Shown: positions 47,078-58,663 of the stretch, in pieces
Numbering within the stretch: the stretch's first letter is position 1
How the letters are laid out: each line of letters begins with the position of its first letter
Notes under the pieces: model-generated
The model's database searches: none
What the model was told of the DNA's origin: nothing
What the model saw: the letters and a program-made list of their open reading frames with translations, nothing else
NCBI GenBank assembly: GCA_012295275.1
Contig: CM022666.1
Coordinates: 5,099,030 to 5,161,418, forward strand
DNA length: 62,389 nucleotides
Direction of reading: 5' to 3'
DNA from: Chrysomallon squamiferum
Taxonomy: Eukaryota > Mollusca > Gastropoda > Neomphalida > Peltospiridae
Translations under genes and position numbers: made by a program

Positions 47078-47320
47078 CTGAAATTTAAAAAATATATATA
47101 TTCAAATACACTGTATATTATACATCACAGTATGTCAATTTTATAATATCATATACTGAATACATGATATTTGCTATAGTGAATCTTTAATATTATGTCC
47201 TGTGATTTGTAAATTTAATCTTTGATCTTTAAGATTGCCGTACTGGAATAATACTGTATCACTTGGTATATAAATTACATGGTATGTACTGAACTGTATT
47301 AATCTTTAAGGTCTATGAAT

Positions 47321-47714
47321 CCTTCTGAGTAAAAGTAAGCTAGGGTTGAGTATATTGATAGTAAATTAGTAAAAGTAAGCTACGGTTTAATATAGTGATA
47401 GTAAATTAGTAAAAGTAAGCTAGGGTTGAGTATAGTGATAGTAAATTAGTAAAAGTAAGCTAGGGTTGAGTATAGTGATAGTAAATTAGTAAAAGTAAGC
47501 TAGGGTTCAGTATAGTGATAGTAAATTAGTAAAAGTAAGCTAGGGTTGAGTATAGTGATAGTAAATTAGTAAAAGTAAGCTAGGGTTCAGTATAGTGATA
47601 GTAAATTAGTAAAAGTAAGCTAGGGTTGGGTATATTGATAGTAAATTAGTAAAAGTAAGTTAGGGTTGGGTATAGTGATAGTAAATTAGTAAAAGTAAGC
47701 TAGGGTTGGGTATA
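47321..47714. repeat. 40-bp minisatellite (~9.5 units)
   Basis: Period exactly 40 bp with units starting AGTAAATTAGTAAAAGTAAG and continuing CTAGGGTTGAGTATAGTGAT. Units differ at a few sites (GAG/CAG/GGG after TAGGGTT, TATAGTG/TATATTG). It occurs only here in the window, just upstream (minus-strand sense) of the full family 2 exon. Confidence 0.95.
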
Positions 47715-48225
47715 TGAAAAGATATCAACTCAAAAGATAATGCACACAGCTGATAGATGCCAACAAAATTAACACAGTAATTTTTTATTTAATAAGGAGA
47801 ATCCATCATGTTATGTGTGGATGAGTTGTACTGGCAGTTTTGTAGATATTTTATATCATATAGTCAAAAACCAAAGTAACAAAATTCTCTTCTAGTTTTT
47901 GAGACCAGCTAAATCCCACAGCTGTTCACAATTAATATTTGTTACACTGTAGTAATTTTAGTTTTGTCTGTTTCTATAGGCTGTATTCCACCGGTTGTAT
48001 TTAACATTTTAATATTACTGGATGTTAGATATGTTTTTGTACAAAGCAATTACTGTTTCTATCAGCCTCTGTGGAGAAATGATCCTGAAACACATCACTC
48101 CTAAGTACCAGTAGCTAGACATTACTAACAACAAAAGTATAACTTAGCCATGTAAACTGATATTTGTTTATTTATATTTACCTTATTTACAAAATAGAAA
48201 TGTTAAAACTAAATAATGAAGTTAC
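47715..48225. other. Unique spacer with no gene seen
   Basis: Lower-repeat sequence (47715-48120) with no copy elsewhere in the window and no exon that I can support on either strand. Confidence 0.45.
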
Positions 48226-48227
48226 AT

Positions 48228-48305
48228 TTAATGTATTTATGAAATTGACGCGTATCAAGTTTAGTACTATAAGAGAAATGACAATGACCGGACGAACTGA
48301 CTTCA
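48228..48305 (-). pseudogene. TNF-like exon 1, first ~25 codons only
   Basis: The minus strand reads MKSVRPVIVISLIVLNLI, then leaves the exon into intron-like sequence. The AG before the UTR and the CTAAAGGAAATGAAGTC start context are kept. B-type flank (CAAACAACAGAATACTTTTT upstream), like the fragment at 44680. Confidence 0.65.
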
Positions 48306-48428
48306 TTTCCTTTAGATGCAGTCTGTGCCAAACATGATAAAAATGTTATTAGTAATCAATAATACCAAGTTAAAGACACATACATAAATAACATTCTTTC
48401 AACAAAATATAAATAAAAGTAAAATAAT

Positions 48429-48432
<4 letters not shown>

Positions 48433-48476
<44 letters not shown>
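48433..48476. repeat. (CA)n microsatellite
   Basis: About 40 bp of CA followed by GAGAGA. Confidence 0.9.
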
Positions 48477-48839
48477 GAGAGAGAAAAGCTAGCAACAGAT
48501 ACTACACAAACAACAGAATACTTTTTCAAACAATTAAAATAAGACTAGTGGAAAATAATGACATATCTTTCAGAAATATATATTGCCTTTTACTTTCTTT
48601 TCGTTAACGAAATGATTTTTATATTATGTGTTAGAGACAGCTGCACTTTAGAAGATAATAATATTGAATTGAAAACAAGCACAAAATTAAATTTGCCATA
48701 AACTAATGTTTTATTTCCGATGACGCGTTGTACTTCAAATCACATTTTGATTGGCTGTGAGAAAATATAACCTTATCGAGAGGATGACATACTTAGAATC
48801 AAAAATGTAAACAAAATTAAAAATTAAAAGTTGCATAAT

Positions 48840-49060
48840 GATCACAAATAAACTACGTGCATTTATTGCTGGTTGTTACTGTTGTAGTTCTTGTTATTAT
48901 TAATATTAACATTGCTGTTGTCATTCACAGTTCAGGTGGAAAAAAAGCTAAAAAAAAGAACAATTAAAATAAAAAAAATAAAAAATACAAATAAGTCACA
49001 TACTATTAGCGCGCACACACACACACTCACACGCACACACACACACAGACAAACACACAG

Positions 49061-49145
<85 letters not shown>

Positions 49146-50955
49146 ACACACACATTCACACACACACACACACACACATTCACACACACACATTCACACA
49201 CACACAGACAAACACACACTCACACACACAGACACACACACACTCACACACACAGATACACACACACTCACACACAGTAAGACACACATACTCACACACA
49301 CACAGTCACACACACACACACATTCACACACACACACAGTCACACACACACACACACTCACACACACACACACACACAGTCACACACACAGTCACACACA
49401 CACACAAACACTCTCACACACACACACAGTCACACACACACTCACACACACACCGTGATCTATTTAAGAATATTGCCCTGAGTTGTTTTTATGATAGAAA
49501 CTACGCCAAGTACCTGTGATCTACAAGCAGGAACAGAAACATGGAAACACAAACGTGACAACTGACTGCTAATCTCAGGTATTTTATCATTCTTTATTCA
49601 ATCACTCTTCAACAGCCTAGCCCGAAATAAATGAACGAAAAGTTAATGCAGAATATCTGTATTATCTGATTTCAAATTCCCTGTGCAGTATAACTGGTCG
49701 GAACCTTTTGCACAGAGGTTATCAGACAGCTATGCGGTGTTTTGGAGGAGTGTCAATTTAATGTAATAATTGTTTTGTTCAAGTGTTCACACAGTGATCT
49801 ATTTAAGAATTATGCCAGTAGTTGTATTATGACAGAAACTAGACTACGTCAAGTACATGTGATGTAAATGATATGCAGTGTTTTGGAGGAGGACGAAGTT
49901 AATGCAATAATTGGTGGCTGACCAAGCGTTGCCAACCACTGAACACTAGCAGCGTGAATGAAGCAGACAGAGAAATGAGATATCAGTTACACGTTTTGTG
50001 TATATTTTTCAGCGACGTCATTGTACGCCGGGACTTTACAAAAGGCTATTAATAAAAACTGCACCGGTTGAACTACTTTAAATATGTGATATGAACATGG
50101 TTATATACCAGCAATATTTAACATACTGTCTATAAAGAACACTCATTATCCTTCATAAAATAAACATTAAATCATGTCACTGACTGGTGTATAAGTGAAA
50201 AGTGAGTTGAGAAACATTCTCATTAATTTTACTTGATATTTTAAAAAGAAAAGACAATGATAAATGCAGAACAAGACATTTGTACTACATTTAAAGTAAC
50301 TATCCAAGTAAAAACAGTTATGAACAGGTGACCATAGGTATCGCTGTAGTCTTTATTTAACAACGACAGCAGCAAACAAAACTAATGATTATGATGATGA
50401 TGATGATGATAAATTTAATAGTAGTAGTAGCGGTAGCACTAATATAAATAGTAGGAGTAGTAGAAAGAATAATACTAGTAACCATGATTATATAGTAATA
50501 ATATAGCAGGAGTAATAATGATGAAGATGATAGTGGTAGTAAAGTTAATGATAAATATGACAGTCATAATAAATCAATAATGATGATGATGATGATGATA
50601 GACATAATAAAATTAATAATCATAATATTTACGATTCTGAAATGCTTCTAAAAAGAAAATTCTTATTGTGAGAAAACAAAAAATGCTTTAAAAAGATTGC
50701 TTATTATGCAAATTGTACATCAAATTTTAAATGTAACGTATATAAAAACATTTATTATTCTGATCATTTCAATGCATGAGTACATAGTGTATAAAGAAAA
50801 TCCTTTTTAACTGGATCATCCACTTAACTTGTATTATTCATTGTAAACTAATCAGTGAACTTTTAACTTTCATCAGTTAATTTATATAGAAAACCAGTAA
50901 TATTTAAATATTTATTCACTGAATACAGCACACATTCATTCATTCTCTCTCTCTA

Positions 50956-51007
<52 letters not shown>

Positions 51008-51368
51008 ACGAACACGCTCACACACATTCGATTTGTCGTTCAGTTTGTCCTGAGTTGTTTTATGATATAAACTAGACAACATCCAGTAAATGTGATGTAC
51101 GTGCATGAACAGAAACAAAGAAATAAAAGCGTATACTAACCAAATAGTTTATTATTTTGTATTTAATGACTTTTCAATCGTCTAGCCCTAAATAAATGAT
51201 CGAAAATTGTGTCAGGTGTTCAGCGTGTTTATATAGACTAGAGGTAGCAGTAACTGAGTCATTGAAACAAGTTGTGAACGTTGAGAAATAAGATATCGAG
51301 GCAGTCGCAAGATAGGTAAACATTTCCCAGCCTGCGATGTCATTGTAAGTCGTAAATGCATATATCTC

Positions 51369-51399
<31 letters not shown>

Positions 51400-51608
51400 C
51401 TGTGTGTGTGTGTGTGAGTGTGTGTGTGCACGCAAGTAGGTGTATCTATATAAGTATGTGATATGTACATTGTTATATAATAGCAATATTTAACACACTG
51501 TCTATAAAATATACAAATTTTGCTTTACAAAATAAAAATTTAAATGATGTCACTGACTGGTGTAGAACTGAAAAGTGAGTTGAAAGATGCTCTTATTAAT
51601 TTTACTTG

Positions 51609-51645
<37 letters not shown>

Positions 51646-52189
51646 AAAACAAAAGAAAGCAAGAAAATGACAAATTCAGAACAAGACATTTGTATTTCTT
51701 TTAAAGTAAATATCCAAGTAATAAAAATAATGAACACGTGATCAGAGGTATCACTGTAGTCCTTATTTAACAACACTGTCAGCAGCAAACAATAATAATG
51801 ACGATGATGATAAATTTAATAGCAGTAGTAGTAGCAGCAGCAACACTAATTTCAATAATAGTAGTAGTAAGAATAATACTAATAGTGTTGATTAGTAGCA
51901 GTAGTAGTAACTATGATGACGATAGTGATAATAAAATTAATGATGATGATGATAGTGATAATAACATTATTGATAATAATAATATTTATGTTTCTGAAAT
52001 GCTTCTAAAAAGAAATTTCTTACTGTGATAAAACAAAAAAATGCTTTAAATAGATTGTTTATTATGCAAAGTTTACATGAAATTTTAAATGTAACATATA
52101 TAAACATTTATTATTCTCATAATTTTAATGCATGAGTACATACTGTATAAAGAACACTTAACTTGTATTACTCATTAAAAAGCAGTCAG
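48840..52189 (+). repeat. Left arm of head-to-head inverted repeat (family R copies)
   Basis: Holds one or two family R copies in plus orientation (ACTACGTGCATTTATTGCTG at 48852, GGTGGCTGACCAAGCGTTGC at 49912, triplet tail 50395-50630, CT/CA tracts 50945-51001, TATATAAGTATGTGATATG at 51447, second triplet tail 51798-51990). The same landmarks appear in reverse order and orientation at 52390-55990, which makes this the left arm of a roughly 3.4-kb inverted repeat. Confidence 0.75.
49012..49453. repeat. Long compound (CA)n array (~440 bp)
   Basis: CACACA interrupted by CACT, ATTCACA, CAGTCACA and CAGACA units. The right-arm counterpart (55675-55800) is only about 125 bp, so the arms differ here. 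Confidence 0.95.
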
Positions 52190-52389
52190 NNNNNNNNNNN
52201 NNNNNNNNNNNNNNNNNNNNNNNNNNNNNNNNNNNNNNNNNNNNNNNNNNNNNNNNNNNNNNNNNNNNNNNNNNNNNNNNNNNNNNNNNNNNNNNNNNNN
52301 NNNNNNNNNNNNNNNNNNNNNNNNNNNNNNNNNNNNNNNNNNNNNNNNNNNNNNNNNNNNNNNNNNNNNNNNNNNNNNNNNNNNNNNNN
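52190..52389. other. Assembly gap (200 N)
   Basis: Exactly 200 N. The flanks are inverted copies of each other: left, TTTCTGAAATGCTTCTAAAA at about 51995; right, TTAGAAGCATTTCAGAAACA starting at 52390. The gap lies at the centre of the inverted repeat, and its size is probably a placeholder. Confidence 0.98.
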
Positions 52390-54050
52390 TTAGAAGCATT
52401 TCAGAAACATAAATATTATTATTATTAATAATTTTATTATCACTATCGTCATCATCATTAATTTTATTATCACTATCGTCATCATTATTACTACTAATGC
52501 TACTAATCAACACTATTAGTGTTATTCTTACTACTACTACTATTGAAATTAGTGCTGCTGTTGCTGCTACTACTACTATTAAATTTATCATTATCATCTT
52601 CGTCATTATTATTGTTTGCTGCTGACATTGTTGTTAAATAGAGACTACAGTGATACCTCTGGTCACCTGTTCATTATTTTTATTACTTGGATATTTACTT
52701 TAAAAGAAATACAAATCTCTTGTTCTGAATTTGTGATTTTCTTGCTTTCTTTTGTTTTCTTTTTTCTTCTTTTTTCTTTTTTTAATATCAAGTAAAATTA
52801 ATAAGGGCATCTTTCAACTCACTTTTCAGTTCTACACCAGTCAGTGACATCATTTAAATTTGTATTTGTAAAGCAAAATTTGTATATTTTATAGACAGTG
52901 TGTTAAATATTGCTATTATATAACAATGTACATAACACATACTTATATAGATACACCTACTTGCGTGCACACACACACACTCACACACACACAGATATAT
53001 CATGATCCGAGCAATGTTGATAAATAGCTGTTTGCTAAGCGGGGCAGGTCATACAAAATGCACGGCCCTCGTATTTACGACCTACAATGACATCACAGGC
53101 TGGGAAATGTATAAGCTATCTTGCGACTGCCCCGATATCTTATTTCACAACCTTCACAACTTGTTTCAATGACGCAGTTACTGCTACCTCTAGTCCATAT
53201 AAACACGCTGAACAACTGACACAATTTTCAATCATTTATTTAGGGCTAGACGATTGAAAAGTCATTAAATACAAAATAATAAACTACTTGGTTAATATAT
53301 GCTTTTATTTCTTTGTTTCTGTTCATGCACGTATATCACATGCACTTTACGTTCTCTAGTTTCTATCATAAAACAACTCAGGACAAACTGAACAAAAGCA
53401 ATATTCTTAAAATTGATCACTGTGTGTGTGTGTGTTTGTGTGTGAGTGACTTATTTGTATTTTTTTGTTTGTTTGTTGTTCTTTCTTTCTTCTTGTTGTT
53501 TCTTTCTTATTGTTGTTTTGTTTTGAACTTTTAGTTTGTTTTTCTTGTTTTTCTTGTTCTTTCTTAAAATAGATCACGGTGTGTATGTGTGTGTCTGTGT
53601 TTGTGTGTGTGTGTGTGCGCGCGCTCGTTCTAATAGTATGTGACTTGCTTGTATTGCATTGTTTCTTGTTTGTTGATTTGGGTTTTTTTCCAGCTGGTCT
53701 TTGCTCTGAATAAGGTCATGCAGTCAGGTAATAAACCGCGAATATTAACTAAATATACATAATAGTGTGTACATGTGTACAAAATGACTTTATAGATGTA
53801 CCACAATTCACGTTTACCTAACTTAATTATTTTTACCCAGTTACTTGAATAAGTAGAATTCCAGTCACGTGACAGTACTCTATAGGTTAGTATCACTTAC
53901 CGAACACCTGAACAGAAGTGACGCAGTAGTTCAGGGGTCGGTGAGGAATTTAGTCCGGCCTGTTACCTGAATACGATTGATTTTCTTTAAACATCCAGGC
54001 CAAAGTAGCCTTGCTTCCTAGCTTCCCTTTTTGATGCTCAGTATAGAAGT

Positions 54051-54160
<110 letters not shown>

Positions 54161-55674
54161 TGTGTGCTGTATTCAGTGAATAAATATTTAAATATTTCTG
54201 GTTTTCTATATAAATTAACCGATGAAAGTTAAAAGTTCACTGATTAGTTTACAATGAATAATAAACGTTAAGTGGATGATGCAGTTAAAAAGGATTTTCT
54301 TTATAGACTATGTACTCATGCATTGAAGTGATCATAGTAATAAATGTTTATATATACATTACATTTAAAATTTGATGTACAATTTGCATAATAAACAATC
54401 TATTTAAAGCATTTTTTTTTATTTTATCACAATAAGACTTTTGTTTTTAGAAGCATTTCAGAATCGTAAATGTTATGATTATCAATTTTATTATGTCTAT
54501 CATCATCATCATCATCATTATTACTACTGCTGTATTATTACTATATAATCATGATTACTAGTATTATTCTTTCTACTACTGCTACTATTTATATCAGTGC
54601 TGCTGCTGCTACTACTACTACTATTAAATGTATCATCATCATCATCATCATCATCATAATTAATATTTTTTGCTGCTGTCATTGTTGTTACATAAAGACT
54701 ACAGCGATACCTCTGGTCACCTGTTCATAATTTTTATTACTTGGATAGTTACTTTAAATGTAAACAAATGTCTTCTTCTCCATTTGTAATTTTCTTCTTT
54801 TCTTTTTCTAAATATCAAGTTAAATTAATGAGGATGTTTTTGAACTCACTTTTCACTTATACACCCGTGACATGATTTAAGTTTTATTTTATGAAGGATA
54901 ATTTGTATACTTTATATACAGTATGTTAAATATTGCTGTTATATAACCGTGTTCATATCACATACTTAAAAGTAGTTCAACCAGTGCAGTGTTTATAAAC
55001 AGCTGTTTGTAAAATCCCGGCCTACAATGACGTCGCTGAAAAATGTACACGTAACGTGTGACTGATATTTCATTTTACTATGTGATTCATTCACTATAAA
55101 CAACTGACTTCTAGGCGACGTAGTTTGTTCGAAGTGCACGGTCACGTGTTCACTCGGCCTACAATGACCTTGCTGTCTGCGAAATATTTGCCTAACCTTT
55201 GTTCTCATTTCTCTATCCGCTTCATTCACGCTACTACTGTTCAGGGGTCGGCAACGCTTGGTCAGACACCAACTATTACATTAACTTGACACTCCTCCAA
55301 AACACTGCATATCATTTACATCACATGTACTTTACGTAGTCTAGTTTCTGTCATAAAAACAACTCATGGTAAAATTCTTAAATAGATCACTGTGTGAACA
55401 CTTGGACACCAATTATTACATTAACTTGGTAGTTCTCCAAAACACCGCATTGCTGTCTGATAACTTCTTCCCGACCTGAAAAAGCTTCCTGACCCCTGTT
55501 ATAGTGCATAGGACATTTGAAATCAGATAATGCAGATATTCTGGATTAACGTTTTGGTTCATTTATTTTGGATTAGACTGTTGAAGAGTAATTGAATAGA
55601 TTACTTGTACTTGACGTAGTCTAGATTCTAGCATAGAAAACGACTCATGGCAAAATTCTTAAATAGATCACGGT

Positions 55675-55722
55675 GTGTGTGTGTGAGGGTGAGTGTGTAT
55701 CTGTGTGTGTGTGTCTGTGTGT

Positions 55723-55781
<59 letters not shown>

Positions 55782-55800
55782 TGTGTGTGTGTGTGTGTAT
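55675..55800. repeat. (GT)n microsatellite
   Basis: GT repeat with a few TCT interruptions, counterpart of 49012-49453. Confidence 0.95.
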
Positions 55801-56266
55801 GTCTATCTGCGCGCTAATAGTATGTGACTTATTTGTATTTTTTTTTTTTATTGTTTTTAATTGTTGATTTTTGAGCTTTTTTCCACCTCAAACCTGAATG
55901 ACAACAGCAATGTTAATATTAATAACAACAAGAACTACACCAGTAACAACCAGCAATAAATGCACGTAGTTTATTTATGAACATTATGCAACTTTTAATT
56001 ATTAATTTTGGTTTCAGTTTTGATTCAAAACATGGATAATTTTTATCGTTTAATAGATAGTAAGTTAAATACTGCTGTTATATAACCATGATAAACAACA
56101 AGAGTCAGCAATAGCGCTCGGAGGTGGTAATTAATCCCGAAAAAAAGTCACAGGAAAAAAGTCACAATTTTTAATTATGAAATATATTAGCAATGAAAGA
56201 TAGATTAAACACATTTTGTCAGAGTTTTTGTTAATGTTTATTTTTATTTTAGTGTTGATGGTTTAG

Positions 56267-56458
56267 GCTGATGTTCCACTCGATATCACGAAGAAATTCT
56301 GCCGCAGCATACACGAACCCTTCATAACAGATTTTGATACAACCCTTATTGCTATGAATAACTTCCATATTAAACATACTTCTGATACTAGAACAAGCTG
56401 GAGAATATATAGTGAAACATATTTTAACATGGAACATGTTATAAATCATTTACAATAG
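56267..56458 (+). CDS. Family 2 'DVPLDITKK' exon before TNF D, open
   Basis: The acceptor GATGGTTTAG (to 56266) opens in phase 0 with ADVPLDITKKFCRSIHEPFI, TDFDTTLIAMNNFHIKHTSD and TRTSWRIYSETYFNMEHVIN, with TAG at 56456-56458. It is open throughout, unlike the 42724 copy. The opposite strand is also open, but the plus frame agrees with the acceptor and with the orientation of the next exon and TNF D. The true 3' end may be a donor before the TAG; none is strong. The ectodomain exon ends in phase 2 and this one begins in phase 0, so they cannot be spliced directly and at least one exon is missing between them. Function unknown. Confidence 0.45.
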   Translation, partial: ADVPLDITKKFCRSIHEPFITDFDTTLIAMNNFHIKHTSDTRTSWRIYSETYFNMEHVINHLQ

Positions 56459-56724
56459 GAAGCTCTTAGTTTAAATCTATTCTAATCAGTAAGCTGGACC
56501 CAAGCATCACCCCTGCACACTATGAAGACTCTTTCTTCAATCCTTCCTAATTAATAAGTGTAACAATTCACCACCCCTGCACAGTATGAAACCTCTTTCT
56601 TCAATCTAGCTTAACTGACCTAATCAGTAAGCTTAACAATTACCCCATGTAGACTATGAAGCCACATTCAATACTCTATAAATCCATACATTTTGTTATA
56701 CCAAAATTGTTACTTTTTTTCCAG

Positions 56725-56905
56725 CCACTGAATCAACAGTCATGATACAAGTAACGTTTACAAGTGGAAGATTCTTCTGTCACAGGCAGATATTTCTGAG
56801 ACATTTCATATTCCTGGCCCTGTAGTAATAAATGGACGACTACAGATATTTATCCCGATTATGTATAAATGTCCACCATGTGACACGCAGACTATATCCT
56901 TTCCC
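56725..56905 (+). pseudogene. Family 2 penultimate exon (version A) before TNF D
   Basis: The acceptor TTTTTTTCCAG or, 15 nt later, AACAG (737-739) leads to SHDTSNVYKWKILLSQADIS, ETFHIPGPVVINGRLQIFIP, IMYKCPPCDTQTISFPF, then a CTTTT/TTTA array. The CPPC pair and the LQIFIP strand are shared with version B. I saw no stop within 56740-56905 but also no convincing donor, so it could be the last exon or a decayed copy. Confidence 0.45.
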
Positions 56906-57342
56906 TTTTCTTTTCTTTTCTTTTAATTATTTATTTACTTATTTATGGTTTGTTTGTTTGTTTATTTTTATTTTTATATTACTCTATCTTTATTTATTTT
57001 ATTTTATCTTACTATAATTTGATTTCATTAATTTTATTGTTTTAATTAATTAATTTATATTTATATATCTTACTGTATTTATTTATTTTACTTTACTTTT
57101 ATCATTTGTTATTTTAATTTTATTTTTATGACATTTTTATGATTTTTTTTTATGTTTAAAATTTTAATTCAGCATATTTTACTTTATTTATTTATTTTAC
57201 TTTACTTTTTACAATTTTGTATTCTTATTTGTTTTATTTCAAATAATTATTTTCATTTATTTTTGTCTCTATTTAATTTTACTTTATTTCGCTCATTTCT
57301 TTATTTCTTTCTTTCTTTCTTTATTTATTCGGCAGACTGAAT

Positions 57343-57706
57343 CAACAGTCATGATACAAGTGACATTTACAAACAGAAGATTCTTCTGTCACTGGGAGAT
57401 ATTTCTGAGACATTTTATATTCCTGGCTCAGTAATAACAAATGGATGACTACACTTATTTATTTCGATTACGCGTAAGATGACAAATCCGGGCTGGAACT
57501 TTCCACTGTGTGATACACAGACTACATGTTTTCCTTTTGTTGTTTATGGCTTAGCTGACACAGGAATAGAAGTTACGCTGTACTCTTTATTTAACAATAA
57601 CGACAAAAGCAACCACAACAACAACTACTACTATTACTACCACAGCTACAACAACAACTACTACTATTACTACTTCTATTATAGCAATAACAACTATAAT
57701 ATGTAG
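57343..57706 (+). pseudogene. Family 2 last exon (version B) before TNF D
   Basis: The plus strand reads SHDTSDIYKQKILLSLGDIS, ETFYIPGSVITNG, then TGA (57445-57447), then FISITRKMTNPGWNFPLCDT, QTTCFPFVVYGLADTGIEVT and LYSLFNNND before AAC/ACT triplets. The stop makes this copy non-functional. It is the direct duplicate of version A within the same gene and lies about 230 nt before the TNF D promoter. Confidence 0.5.
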
Positions 57707-57869
57707 CTTATTTATGAACAATAGAAACACACAAAAAAATAAATATAATCACTTTGCTCGTTTTATTCATAGTATATTGAATGACTATACGAAATCTATA
57801 GCGAAAAACTAAATACGACAGAAGAAAAAACATTAAGCACTAAACTCAAATAAAGCAGACGACATTTCC

Positions 57870-58024
57870 TCTTAGCCAATCAAAAATGAACGCGTGAGAA
57901 TGTCCAGAATATGATAAGATCGTTTCAAAGTAGCTAGTATAAAAAATCAACGAAGCCTGTCATACAGCGTTTCTATCGTAAACGTGCTTCACTCCATTAT
58001 AAACACAGAGGCAGCTTAATTTAG
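57870..58024 (+). promoter_or_regulatory. TNF D promoter and non-coding first exon
   Basis: CCAAT at 57876-57880, TATAAAA at 57938-57944, then the conserved AATCAACGAAGCCTGTCATA, and a first exon ending GCAGCTTAATTTAG at 58024 before GTATGT. It would splice to the AG at 58626-58628 (TCATGTTTTATAG), 35 nt before the ATG. The whole block is conserved with C and A and is absent from B. A partial second copy with a broken TATA (GGTATGAAAATC) is at 58145-58195. Confidence 0.6.
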
Positions 58025-58039
58025 GTATGTAAATATTTT

Positions 58040-58275
58040 ACTTATTTCATAGGTTATATATATTTATACAAAAATTATAATTTCACTTATTACATAGGTT
58101 ATATATATATAAAAAATTATAAATTCACATTGCTTTTTCAAAGTAGCTGGTATGAAAATCAACGAAGCCTGTCATACAGCGTAGACGTGCTTCACTTATT
58201 TCATAGGTTATATATATTTATATAAAATTATAATTTCACTTATTTCATAGGTTATATATATTAATATAAAATTAT
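58040..58275. repeat. ~44-bp AT-rich units in TNF D first intron
   Basis: Four or five units with ACTTATTTCATAGGTTATAT and ATATTTATATAAAATTATAA, interrupted by a partial promoter copy. Homologous to 16530-16885 and 40780-40870. Confidence 0.75.
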
Positions 58276-58663
58276 AGCATTAGCTATTTTTATTTTTTTT
58301 TTTTTTTTTTTGGACGTCATATAGGAACATTATGGATGTAAATATATCTTGGTAAATATTACTGACTTTAAAAAACAATTCTTTGAAAGAATTTTATATA
58401 GAAGTGTGTGTCGATGTATGTATTGTGTGTAAATTTATCTTGATAGTATTTATTATTTTATTTATTTATTTAACCATTCGTTAAAAGTTTTATATCTGTG
58501 CATATTACTTTTTTGCTGAAATAATGTTATATATAAGTGTATGTATATTGTGTACGTGTCCGTATGTGTGTATTTTATTGTTATTATTTATTACTGATTT
58601 TTTCTTTTCTTTTGGTCATGTTTTATAGACTACTTCTAAAGGAATTAAAAGACGATACACAAA

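Noticed and set aside
47321-47714. CRISPR-like direct repeats
   Set aside because: The 40-bp units are contiguous with no unique spacers, and the genome is eukaryotic; it is a minisatellite.
47321-47714. Interstitial telomere array
   Set aside because: TAGGGTT occurs once per 40 bp and is not tandem on its own.
56739-56890. Alternative frame (ESTVMIQVTFTSGRFFCHRQ) of the SHDTS exon
   Set aside because: It begins at a good TTTCCAG site but stops soon after; the SHDTS frame continues through the conserved IPGPVVING and CPPC region. Some doubt remains about the exact acceptor.
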